DNA of 64,000 nt, taken from assembly GCA_009763385.1 (NCBI GenBank), contig CM019822.1, forward strand, positions 26,654,842 to 26,718,841, given 5' to 3'. Below are positions 34,119 to 44,102 of the stretch, in pieces. This DNA comes from Coix lacryma-jobi var. lacryma-jobi. Taxonomy: Eukaryota > Streptophyta > Magnoliopsida > Poales > Poaceae. The notes under the pieces were generated by a model. It was not told the origin of the DNA and made no database searches. It worked only from the letters and a program-made list of their open reading frames with translations. The position numbers and the translations under genes were made by a program. Within the stretch, counting starts at the first letter, position 1. The number at the start of each line of letters is the position of its first letter.

Positions 34119-37100
34119 TGTGGCAGAACCGCCTAAGTTAAGTGGCCCACATGCACCCATCATTGTCTCAAAGACCTTTGATCGGCATGCATGAGTTCCA
34201 AATGACTTAAGGGATCTGTCGGGTGTCCTTGGGAAACCCGAATCATCCACGTTTATCTTTCTTCCAGGATATTCCTTTGTCCAGCATCACAGTATTACAA
34301 CAGTTTTATAGATACGAGAAATATCAGAGTAAAGCGGAAAGATTATACAAAATAGATTAAAACTTAAGTGTTAAGTTTACAAACCATAGGTTCTTAATAT
34401 TACATAAGAGTTCGGAACTTTATATTATACATAAACCATCACTGAAACACTTGCCCAAGGTTACTCATCAACATCATCATCACTCTCCTCCACGAGAGTA
34501 AAGAAACACTGGCCATCAAAGGGATGGTCAACTGGCTCACCTGCAACAAGGGTTAACAAACCCTGAGTACAAAAGTACTCAACAAGACTTAACCGACTAG
34601 AAAAGAGATGAAAACTCAGGTATGCTGGCTAAAGGGATTCAAGGTAAGGCTTTAGCAAGAACAAAGCTTTTTCTTTTGCATAAAAGCTTACTAGAGTAAC
34701 TCCTATATCCAAAATTTTATGCAAGATTCATATTCAAGATTTCCTAAGGATTTTTCAAACATTTAAAAACATATCTCTGATCAAAATCCTTTTCTCAAGA
34801 TTCATTCATTACTACGGTGCAGGTCAGTGGATTGAGGCTCCATATCCGAGGAAACACGGCGATTCGAATCGATTAAACCCAGCTGGGGATTCAGTACCAC
34901 ACGATATATGTAGAACTTAATCTTGCATATATCAACCCTTACTATAGATCCTCCTATACAAGAACGGGTCCAGCGTCACCCGAGAGTACAGTACACCTCG
35001 AACCCGACTATCTCATAGCCCCGAGGGTACACGCTACTCCCGCCATCTCTCCACTCCCAGTACGCGGTTATCCGTTCTCAGTATTGGAATAGCTATAGAC
35101 CAGGCTTACCATTGTATGTGGGCTGTACTCAAAAGTCTCAATCTAGCAGGCCAACAACGGTAAGGTCCTATGTAGAATAGCATTACATCAAGACTCCTCT
35201 CTTGATGTAAGCTACCATAGAGATTATACCAACATTGAAAACATAACCACATTGTCGGGAAGTGCGAGAAAGCAAGTCTAAGCAGTTCTACTGTTTGTGT
35301 AAAACAGGTATCAGGGATTGGTATAACAACAAGGTAAAACATGCATCAACAGGTTTAAAACATTTATTTGATAAACAGCTAATGCATCAAATTATAAAGA
35401 AAAGTGTAATTGCGAAATCCAAGGGATTGGTTTAAATGCACCGGGGCTTGCCTTGAAAAACAGCGAAGTCCGACAACTCAGACGAGACGGGAAGATCTAC
35501 ACCTTCAGAGGAAACCCACTGAGAAGCAGGCTCTTCCGGAACGGAATCTACACGATTAAATGCATATGCATGATCAATGAGATGCCTTGACATGAACATG
35601 GTAAAGATGGAAATTTCCAAGCTATAAACAATTACTTGAGTACAACTTTCCTTCATGAAAAGGAAGGAAACTAATTTGATTAATAAATCTTTAAAACTAC
35701 TAAGCATTCCTTATCATTATCATAAAGCAAGACTACATAATTAATAAATGACAAAGAACTATGAACACATAGAAAACCTTAACCAGGGAGCATTTCATGC
35801 TAGATTCCCATTGGTTGTCAAACAAATCCAAAATCACAAAAACCTAAATGATTATTCTTTTCTATTCATTTGTATAAGCCTATAATTAGCTTTTACTTAT
35901 AAAACAATTATATTAATTCAAACAGAGATGAAATTAAACATAAAGGTAGACATGACCAAAATAAACTTGCATTTCAAATTTCATGATTTTTGGACAAACA
36001 CAGAAAATTACATAAATCATCAAAGTTGCATTTATTAATTAAAGTACAGATTTAATGACTATAGCAAAAGTACTCAAAACACAAGTTTCATAATTTTTAT
36101 ATTAGCACAGACACATTAAGATTATCCATGTCAAATTTCATAATAAACAGAGCTATAGATTAATTATAGCAAAAAAAACAAAACTGATCACTGTGCATAA
36201 AACTAGAAAAAGAAAAACTTGAACGAACCCAAACTGGGCTTTCGGCCCAAACCAACGCGGCCCAGCGTGGCGCAAGCGCACGGCAGCAAGTGCGGTTGCG
36301 TCCGCTCGAGGCTCGGCGCGAGCGAGACAGCGCCCGAGGGTCCGCTCGAGGCCTGGCTCGACCGAGACGATAAACACTAAACATCCGTCCGAGGCCTGAC
36401 CCTCGGCTCGGGCGAGGCGGAAAAAGACTTGTCCGTCCGAGGCCTAGCTCGGGTGGAACACGTTCGCCCGAGGCTCGGCTCGAGCGAAGCGGAGGAGGCG
36501 CCTGCTCGAGGCATAGCTCGAGATGTGAGCACGTGTCCCCATGTCCGCTCGAGACCTGGCTCGAGCGAGATGGAGCGCTCTGACAGCTTTGCAGAAAAGC
36601 CCTTCGGCTTTCGCAAAACTAACCCGCAGTCCAAGGCACTGTTCACCTGAGTCTGGGACTTTGCAACCAACACCCTGGAAGACCTTATCTTTACAAACGC
36701 GAGGTCCCTGGCCATGGCCCGAGCGTACGACGGCGAACCGAGCGGCGACCGTCCTTACGCCGGCCAACTCCGGCCGTTAGAGACTTAACTAAGGCGAGCA
36801 TCAGCATCGACAAGCCAAACGCGTCCGAAAGAACCCCTAAACCCTAACTCTACTGCTCCGGCGAGGTCTGGCCACGCGCGGCGGCGAACCGAACCGTGGC
36901 GGAACTGTTCCGGCGAACACAGGCCGAAAGCGGTAGAACGGAGGGGCTAGGAAGATCCAGTAGCTCACTCTGAAGACGATGGTGCGGATGGTTTGGATGG
37001 AGCAAGCTCGGAAGATAGACGACCACGGTGCAGCGGCGATCGGCGGAGAACTCCGGTGAAGATGGCGCTGTTCCGACGAGACCTGGGCATTAGACATGGA

Positions 37101-38256
37101 ACCATCGAGCCGATGAGTTCACAGGGATCACGGTGAAGCAATAACACAAGAGAAAGTGGTCGAACAGATGCTCGGTTGAGCTGACCACTGCAGACCCGAG
37201 CTCGGCGGCGATTCCAAGACCGGCGGAAAGGATTCCGGCGAGTGCGAGCTCTCTGAGGTGTTAGAGATAGAGTGGTAAAGTCCGGGAGGTGCGCAAGGTA
37301 ACAAGGTACTTATAGGTGCGGTGAATCGGGATGAGATCAAGCAGAGACTGATCAATTTCGGATTAGGATCAAGATGGTACCCGTCGGTGCACCGGTGGCA
37401 AACGGCGACGGCGAGCGCAGGAGAAGGTGCCACGACGCGAGAGAGCTGGCCAGCAGGTGCGCAACCTCGCCACGGTCACGGTCGTGCGGATTCGGGAGAG
37501 ATCGGCGTCCACGCGCGCGCTCGGGTGATCAACAGATCACCCCCTCCTTGCCGCCATGAACAGGAACAAGAGCATATCCTCTCCCTTTCCCTTTCTACCC
37601 TTCTCTAACTTAAAGTTACTTTAAAATTTTGAATAGAAGTTGAAAATATTCCAAAATATCAAATGCTCAGAATTTCAAACTGAACATCTTTTATTTTTGC
37701 AACACCCCCAAATTTGATTTGCATTTTGAATTTGAGGTAGATTTGCAAAAGGGGATAAAAAGGGCAAAATAGAATTTTTACAAATACTGTTGATTTTGCA
37801 TGAACACTTGAAAAACTTTACACATCAAAGTTGTTCCTTAACAGAAATAGAACAACTTTGCTTTTTGAAACATACCCAAATTCTTTTTAGATTTTAATTT
37901 ATAGAAAAGGGAACAAAATAGGATTTTGGGATTATTTAAACTATTTAAATGAATTTTAAACCAAAACTGAATTATATCTCATTAATGACTTGAATCAAGG
38001 TCCAAATACACCCTTGAGATATAAAACAAAGTTTGATCCAAAATTCACTGCCATATAAGAAATTACCTTAATACCCTTATATACAAACAAACACTAACCA
38101 CTATCAAGAAAGTATAAACTTAGAGATCAACTTAAGCATAAACATCAAATGATAAACTTGTTTTAGTGAATGCAATACCAGGTTATCACTCAAATGAAAT
38201 GCCAATGCATATGATGACATGTCAGGTTTTAGTTTGCTTAACACCGGAGTGTTACA
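34119..38256 (-). repeat. Gypsy 3' LTR
   Basis: 4138 bp, ends TGTAACACTCC...GGTTCTGCCACA on the minus strand. It is nearly identical to 44103-48238. A GC-rich block (36230-37560) with repeated CTCGAGGCCTGGCTCGAGC-type motifs lies in the middle, between AT-rich flanks. Confidence 0.97.
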
Positions 38257-38272
38257 GCTCCTTCCCCCTTAA
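38257..38272 (-). other. Gypsy polypurine tract
   Basis: On the minus strand this reads AAGGGGGAAGGAGC directly before the 3' LTR start TGTAACACT. Confidence 0.85.
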
Positions 38273-38394
38273 AGAAATCTCGTCCCGAGATTTAACCTGA
38301 AGGCTAACTAATGGAAAAGAAATGTGTCAAGCACTTTTATTATTAACTATTACAAAGAGCAGGGGATAGGTCATCATATTGTGACTTACAAGAA

Positions 38395-40967
38395 CTAGAC
38401 AGAAGATAGAAACTCAGGGAAACTATCTAAGAGAAACTCTTCTGACTCCCACGTGGCTTCATCTTCTGTATGCTGACTCCATTGAACCTTGTAAAACCTA
38501 ACAGTCTTTCTTCGAGTGACACGATCTTTCTGGTCAAGAATCTTGACAGGATACTCTGTATATGTCAGATCAGGTTCTAACTCAATTTCTTCCAAATGAA
38601 TGACATGATCAGGCACCTGAAGACATTTCTTTAACTGAGAAACATGGAACACATTGTGAACTGCTGACAAAAGTGATGGCAAATCAAGGCGATATGCCAC
38701 CTTTCCACATCTTCCCAGAATTTGATATGGACCTATATATCGAGGTGCTAACTTTCCTTTGATTCCAAAACGAGTGACTCCTTTCATTGGTGACACTTTG
38801 AGATAAACAAAATCTCCAACCTTAAAAGTAAGAGACCGACGTCTCTTATCAGCATAACTCTTTTGTCTAGATTGTGCTTTCTTCATGTTATCCTGAATTA
38901 ACTTGACTTTTTCTTCAGATTCTCTGACTAAGTCAACTCCAAACAAACTATGCTCTCCAGGTTCCGACCAATTCAAAGGTGTTCTACACCTTCTGCCATA
39001 CAAAGCTTCAAATGGTGCCATCTTAATACTTTCTTGATAACTGTTGTTGTAAGAGAATTCTGCTAACGGTAAACATTCATCCCATTTCTCTGAGTAACTA
39101 AGCACACAAGATCTTAACATGTCTTCTAAAATCTGATTAACTCTTTCAGTTTGACCCCCTGTCTGTGGATGATAAGCTGTGCTATGTAGAAGTGTAGTGC
39201 CCAAAGATTGATGTAAACGTTTCCAGAAAACATTAACAAACTGTGTTCCTCTATCTGACACAATAGTCTTTGGAACACCATGCAAACTCACAATTCTGTC
39301 AATATAAATCTTGGCATAGCTAGATGCAGGATACGCGGTCTTAACTGGTATGAAATGTGCTGATTTGGTCAGACGATCAACAATAACCCATATGGAATCA
39401 AACCCTTTTGAGGTCTTTGGTAAACCCACTATAAAATCCATGCTAATGTCATCCCATTTCCCAGATGGAATCGACAAAGGTTGTAACTCTCCAGCTGATC
39501 TAAGATGAACTGCCTTCACTTTTCGACAAATGTCACATCTGGCTATATAACTGGCAATCTCAAGTTTCATCTTAGTCCACCAGAATCTTTGTTTCAGATC
39601 CTGATACATTTTGTTGCTGCCTGGATGTACTGATAATCTGGTTGCATGTGCTTCATCAAGTATCTGTTTTCTGAGCTCAGGAACCTTCGGAACTACTAAC
39701 CGATTCTTGAACCAAATTACTCCGGATTCATCTATAGTGAAATCAGAATTTTGTTCACACTGAATCTTCTTTTTCAGATGGATCATACCCTTGCTTTCTT
39801 TCTGAGCTGCAAAGATCTGATCTTTTATAGATGACTGAACTAGGATATTTGCAAGATTTCCTTGTGAAACCATCTCGAGATTTAATTTCTCAAACTTATG
39901 ACACAAAGTAAGATCTATTGACCTGACTTTTAAGCAATAGCAATGACTCTTTCGACTGAGTGCATCTGCTACTACATTAGCTTTGCCTGGATGATAGTGT
40001 ACCTTAATATCATAATCTTTTATCAATTCTAACCACCTCCTTTGTCGCATATTCAACTCAGACTGAGTAAAAATATATTTCAAACTCTTATGATCAGTGT
40101 ATATGTGACACATGTTTCCCAACAGATAATGTCGCCAAATCTTCAGAGCATGAACTACAGCTGCCAATTCTAAGTCATGTGTAGGATAATGCTCTTCATG
40201 CTGTTTAAGTTGTCGTGACGCATAAGCAATAACTCTACCTTCTTGCATCAGTACACACCCAATTCCTTTGCCTGAAGCATCACAATAAACATCAAAGGAT
40301 TTCTCAATGTCTGGTTGGGCTAACACTGGGGCAGTTGTCAACAACTTTTTCAGAGTTTGGAAAGCTTCTTCACATTCAGACGACCACACAAACTTAGTGT
40401 CATTCTTCAATAATGTTGTCATTGGTTTAGAGATCTTGGAGAAATCAGGGATAAATCTACGATAATACCCTGCTAATCCTAAGAAACTCCGAACTTGATG
40501 CACTGAAATTGGTGACTTCCAGTCAAGAACTTCTTGAACTTTGCTTGGATCCACTGCAACACCTTCTGCTGATAGGATATGACCTAAAAACTGAACTTCA
40601 TCTATCCAGAACTCACACTTACTGAACTTAGCATATAACTGATGTTCTCTCAGACGAGTCAACACTATTCTGAGATGTTCTGCATGTTCTTCTTTGGTTT
40701 TGGAATAGATGAGAATGTCATCAATAAACACAACCACGAACTTATCCAGTTCTGGCATAAACACTGAGTTCATCAAGTACATGAAATGTGCTGGGGCATT
40801 AGTCAGACCAAAGGACATGACTAGATATTCATACAGACCATATCTAGTAGTGAATGCTGTTTTAGGTATATCTTGTGGCTTAATCTTGATCTGATGATAT
40901 CCTGATCTCAAATCTATCTTCGAGAATACTTTTGCACCGGCAAGTTGATCAAAGAGTAGATCAATGC
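38395..40967 (-). pseudogene. Gypsy pol: RT, RNase H, integrase, chromodomain
   Basis: The frame after the deletion reads FSKIDLRSGYHQIKIK and continues with RT (FGLTNAPAHFMYLMN, VVVFIDDILIYSK as catalytic F-I-D-D), RNase H (FDVYCDASGKGIGCVLMQ, LELAAVVHALKIWRHYL, YTDHKSLKYIF, NVVADALSRK), an integrase HHCC finger (H...CDICRKVKAVH), a core with D-D-E (WDDISMDFIVGLPK, VSDRGTQFVNVFWKRLH, HPQTGGQTERVNQILEDMLR) and a chromodomain (YPVKILDQKDRVTRRKTV then RFYKVQWSQHTEDEATWE). The stop is at 38395. The chromodomain keeps an N-terminal Tyr and the Trp of VQW that can form part of a methyl-lysine cage. No further break is seen in this 850-codon stretch. Confidence 0.93.
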
Positions 40968-41429
40968 GGGCAAAGGATACTTGTTCTTGATTGTTACTTC
41001 ATTCAAAGGACGATAGTCAACACATAACCTCAAAGTTTTATCCTTTTTCTTCACAAAGATTGCTGGGCAACCCCATGGTGATGAACTAGGTCGAATGAAA
41101 CCTTTATCTAGCAATTCTTGCAACTGGGTTTTCAATTCTGCTAACTCTTTTGGTGGCATTCTATAAGCTCTTCTGGATATAGGTGTTGTTCCTGGTTTGA
41201 GTTCTATTTCAAACTCCACATTACGATCAGGTGGCAGACCAGGTAAATCTTCCGGAAAAACATCTGGAAACTCACAGACTACTGGAATGTCCTTAACTGC
41301 CTTGACAAAAGTAGCATATACTTGCTCAACTGCTCTCTTAAGAGTAGGAAGATGGATGAGAAGTTGAGTTTTGCTATTAGGTAAGCTGAGCTTAACTGTT
41401 CTATTCAGGGTATCTATTACTGCACCTCT
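40968..41429 (-). pseudogene. Gypsy pol: protease-RT linker and RT start
   Basis: In the same frame as gag-protease and directly after the TAG at 41430-41432, this reads through FPDVFPEDLPGLPPDRNVEF, RAYRMPPKELAELKTQLQEL, GFIRPSSSPWGCPAIFVKKK and CVDYRPLNEVTIKNKYPLP, the N-terminal RT motifs. At the G run 40968-40970 (plus-strand orientation) one base is missing compared with the expected CCCCGCATTGA. The frame then runs into a stop at 40914 while the natural frame continues in the next entry. Confidence 0.88.
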
Positions 41430-42887
41430 CTAGCTCATCCAGTTCATACCCAAGATCACATCTATACTTGGATCTTTTAAAATTATCATAGAGGTTGGAA
41501 ATATATATCCACCCAAATCTATGGGTACCTGATGTACCATTTCCTTAGTACACAGTCGACCCCCTGGTGACTGTATAAAGAACTCAACTTTGGTTTCAAC
41601 AACAGGTATGTTATGCTTTTCCGCAAATGCTATATTCATAAAAGTATGTGATGCACCAGAATCAAAAAGTATAACTGCTGAATGTTGAGCAACAGGGAAC
41701 ATACCAATCATGACAGGTTCTCCTTCAGGAATGGATTCAATCTGAGTATGATAAACCTTGCCTGTCTTTTGAGTACCCTTACTCTTCTGAGTGTTCTGTG
41801 CATTCCCCTTATTCTGGTTCACTTGCGGATTTCCCACTGTTCTTGGCATATTAGCATTAGGAACATTCTGCTTTGGATATGGACAATCACGAGAAAAATG
41901 TCCAGCCTTTCCACAGTTGAAGCAAGGATAAATGGTAGCTTGTGGCACTGGTGGACGATTGGCAACAACATTCGGCTGCCGTTGAACATTGAAAGGCATA
42001 GCAGGTCTTGTAAAGGTCCTCTGAACATTCTGCTGCTGAGGTGGACGATACTGTGGACGATAAGAGGGACGGAACTGCTGAGCTGGATGATACACAAGTC
42101 TCTGACGCTTCTTGTTGCCGCCAGATGATCCAGATCCTGACACAATTCCCTTCTTCTTTTTGGCCTCTTTATGCTTGCGGTTCTTATCTTCACTGGATAT
42201 AGCAATATTTACAACTTCATGATAAGACAAATTACCACAAGTTGTCATCATAGATTGCAGCTTTGTATTCAACCCTCTCATGAAACATGCCTTCTTCTTG
42301 GCATCAGTGTTGACCTGATCAATAGCATACTGCGATAGATGATTGAACTTCCCAATGTACTGCATAACTGGTTCATCTCCCTGACGTAGAGCTAAGAACT
42401 CTTCAAGCTTCATGTTCATAACCCCCTCTGGAATATAATGAGCTCTGAAAGCTTCCTTGAATTCAGCCCAAGTGATTCGGTGTCCAGCTGGTTGTACAGC
42501 TAAAAGATTTGCCCACCACACACCTGCGGCTCCTCGAAGTTGCTGTGCTGCAAAAGCGGGTTTCTGAACCTCAGTACAGTTGATAAGACTGAACTTTTGT
42601 TCCATGGTACGTAGCCAGTCATCAGCTTCAAGAGGCTCGTCAGCTTTGGTGAACACTGGAGGACGAGTATCTATGAAATCAACATATGTTGTCTCCTCTC
42701 TGTGGTTACGATTACGACCATATTGACCAGCATTCTGGTTCTGAGCTAACAGGGTGGTTGTATTGACTAATGCTGCAATCGCTTCAGCCAAGGTAGGTGG
42801 AACTGGTGGTGCGTTAGGGATATCATCCCCACCACGAGAAGAATTGGCTCCATGAGTGTTAACAGGCATCTGTTTAAAACAAACCAT
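41430..42887 (-). CDS. Gypsy gag-protease
   Basis: 485 codons from ATG at 42887. Gag (retrotransposon gag domain, WWANLLAVQPAGHRITWAEF, AFRAHYIPEGVMNMK, RQGDEPVMQYIGKFNHLSQY), a basic Gln/Pro/Arg-rich linker, a CCHC zinc knuckle CFNCGKAGHFSRDC, and an aspartic protease with active site ILFDSGASHTFM and the later DVILGMNWM. The TAG directly after WMS is in frame with the downstream RT, so gag-pol was probably one open frame before this stop arose. The stop could also be a leaky separator, but other relatives usually continue without it. Confidence 0.92.
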   Translation of the reverse strand: MVCFKQMPVNTHGANSSRGGDDIPNAPPVPPTLAEAIAALVNTTTLLAQNQNAGQYGRNRNHREETTYVDFIDTRPPVFTKADEPLEADDWLRTMEQKFSLINCTEVQKPAFAAQQLRGAAGVWWANLLAVQPAGHRITWAEFKEAFRAHYIPEGVMNMKLEEFLALRQGDEPVMQYIGKFNHLSQYAIDQVNTDAKKKACFMRGLNTKLQSMMTTCGNLSYHEVVNIAISSEDKNRKHKEAKKKKGIVSGSGSSGGNKKRQRLVYHPAQQFRPSYRPQYRPPQQQNVQRTFTRPAMPFNVQRQPNVVANRPPVPQATIYPCFNCGKAGHFSRDCPYPKQNVPNANMPRTVGNPQVNQNKGNAQNTQKSKGTQKTGKVYHTQIESIPEGEPVMIGMFPVAQHSAVILFDSGASHTFMNIAFAEKHNIPVVETKVEFFIQSPGGRLCTKEMVHQVPIDLGGYIFPTSMIILKDPSIDVILGMNWMS

Positions 42888-43093
42888 ACCTTAGATAACA
42901 GTCATATATAACCATCATACACCATATCATGCATAACATGTTTCAAGTTATTTATCATACAAGTCCGCTCTAGGGCAGGACTACTGAAAACACTATCTTA
43001 CATAGCTGATCATATCAGAAAAGGTTTTCTGACTAACTAAGCTACAAAGTCAGGAAAGATCACGCTATGATACATCTCATGTTTCTGGTTTTA

Positions 43094-43618
43094 TTACTCT
43101 TCTTCAGAAACAAGCTCATACTCCACAGGCTCTACTTCCTCATCTTCTTCTTCTGCTTCCTCATTTGCAGTAATTGGTGGCGTAGCAGGTTCTGGCTGTA
43201 AACGTGCTGTCAACTCCTCCACGTACCTGTGTAACTCAACATGATGTGCTTCCATAAGGTTTTGATTATCTCTCATGACATCAACTCGGGCTCGGGCCCG
43301 ATTCCTCTGCTCGACAGCCTTCCTCCACTTACACTCATACTCCTGGTGCTGCTCATGATGATACTGCAACTGTTCATTTAGCTCTTCTCTTTCTCTAGAA
43401 CCTCTCATTCTTTCACCATTTGCTCTTGCCAACTCCATGTATAAGCGGTCTACTTCCGCCTGAAGTTGTGATGTAGCGCTGTTGCTACTTTCACCTTCTT
43501 CATAAGTAACCTCGGGTTGGTTACTTCCTACACTTTCATCTTCTCTTGGGGCAAGAACATGCCGAGGAACACCACGTGGTCCGGTACACTTGCGTGCAGT
43601 CTGCCTGGTACGGGCCAT
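43094..43618 (-). CDS. Histone H3 tail-like small ORF of the Gypsy element
   Basis: 174 residues from a clear ATG (43618), located between the PBS and gag. Residues 2-13 are ARTRQTARKCTG; the histone H3 tail reads ARTKQTARKSTG, so 10 of 12 agree, including R2, T3, R8, K9 and T11. K4 is Arg and S10 is Cys. The similarity fades after residue 13 (PRGVPRHVLAPRE). Residues about 45-150 are charged and heptad-like (LQAEVDRLYMELARANGERM, LNEQLQYHHEQHQEYECKWR) and likely form a coiled coil. The C-terminus is highly acidic (NEEAEEEDEEVEPVEYE). There is no histone fold. It has no stop or frameshift although pol next to it is broken. Function unknown; the tail likeness suggests interaction with histone-modifying or histone-reading proteins. 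Confidence 0.85.
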   Translation of the reverse strand: MARTRQTARKCTGPRGVPRHVLAPREDESVGSNQPEVTYEEGESSNSATSQLQAEVDRLYMELARANGERMRGSREREELNEQLQYHHEQHQEYECKWRKAVEQRNRARARVDVMRDNQNLMEAHHVELHRYVEELTARLQPEPATPPITANEEAEEEDEEVEPVEYELVSEEE

Positions 43619-44081
43619 CGGCTAAAATATATTTTGAATTTTAGAACTATATAAGTTCCAGGATTAAGAAACAGAGTTTTTAGAATTAAACAACATACTA
43701 ACTCTACTCTTATATAGATAAACCTTTAAGAGGGAAAGTTAATTACAGGTTGATAATCATGATGCATGAACGAACTTACGAACAAAACATTAAACAAACA
43801 ATTAATCACATAAACTAGCCACTCAACATATAAGTGGATAAATTTTCCTTTTATAAATAGGGCAATATAATAAACATTGTTCCTTAGATTATACATATCA
43901 CCTTAACTATGCTAAGAACATATTCCTTTGAATTTAAAACTTAAGTCTAAAGAAAGAATTAGGGCAAGTCAGAAGCATAAGAAAAGTCTAGAAGCAACTT
44001 GGACTCAAATTACTTCAAAATTTTAATTTGACTCAAAACTTTTGAAGTTTTCAAAAATGAATACTGTTATACTTTCTAAAG
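43619..44081 (-). other. Gypsy 5' leader
   Basis: AT-rich untranslated leader between the PBS and the small ORF. No coding frame. Confidence 0.7.
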
Positions 44082-44099
44082 GAATAAGCTCTGATACCA
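44082..44099 (-). other. Gypsy primer binding site
   Basis: TGGTATCAGAGCTTATTC on the minus strand, three bases inside the 5' LTR. TGGTATCAGAGC is complementary to the 3' end of plant initiator Met tRNA. Confidence 0.93.
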
Positions 44100-44102
44100 G
44101 TC

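Noticed and set aside
35106..37608. Small open frames repeated in both Gypsy LTRs
   Set aside because: They occur twice only because the LTR is duplicated; none shows a known domain or a convincing start.
43094..43618. A true histone H3 gene
   Set aside because: Only the first 12-13 residues resemble H3; there is no histone fold, and the ORF lies between PBS and gag of a complete retroelement.
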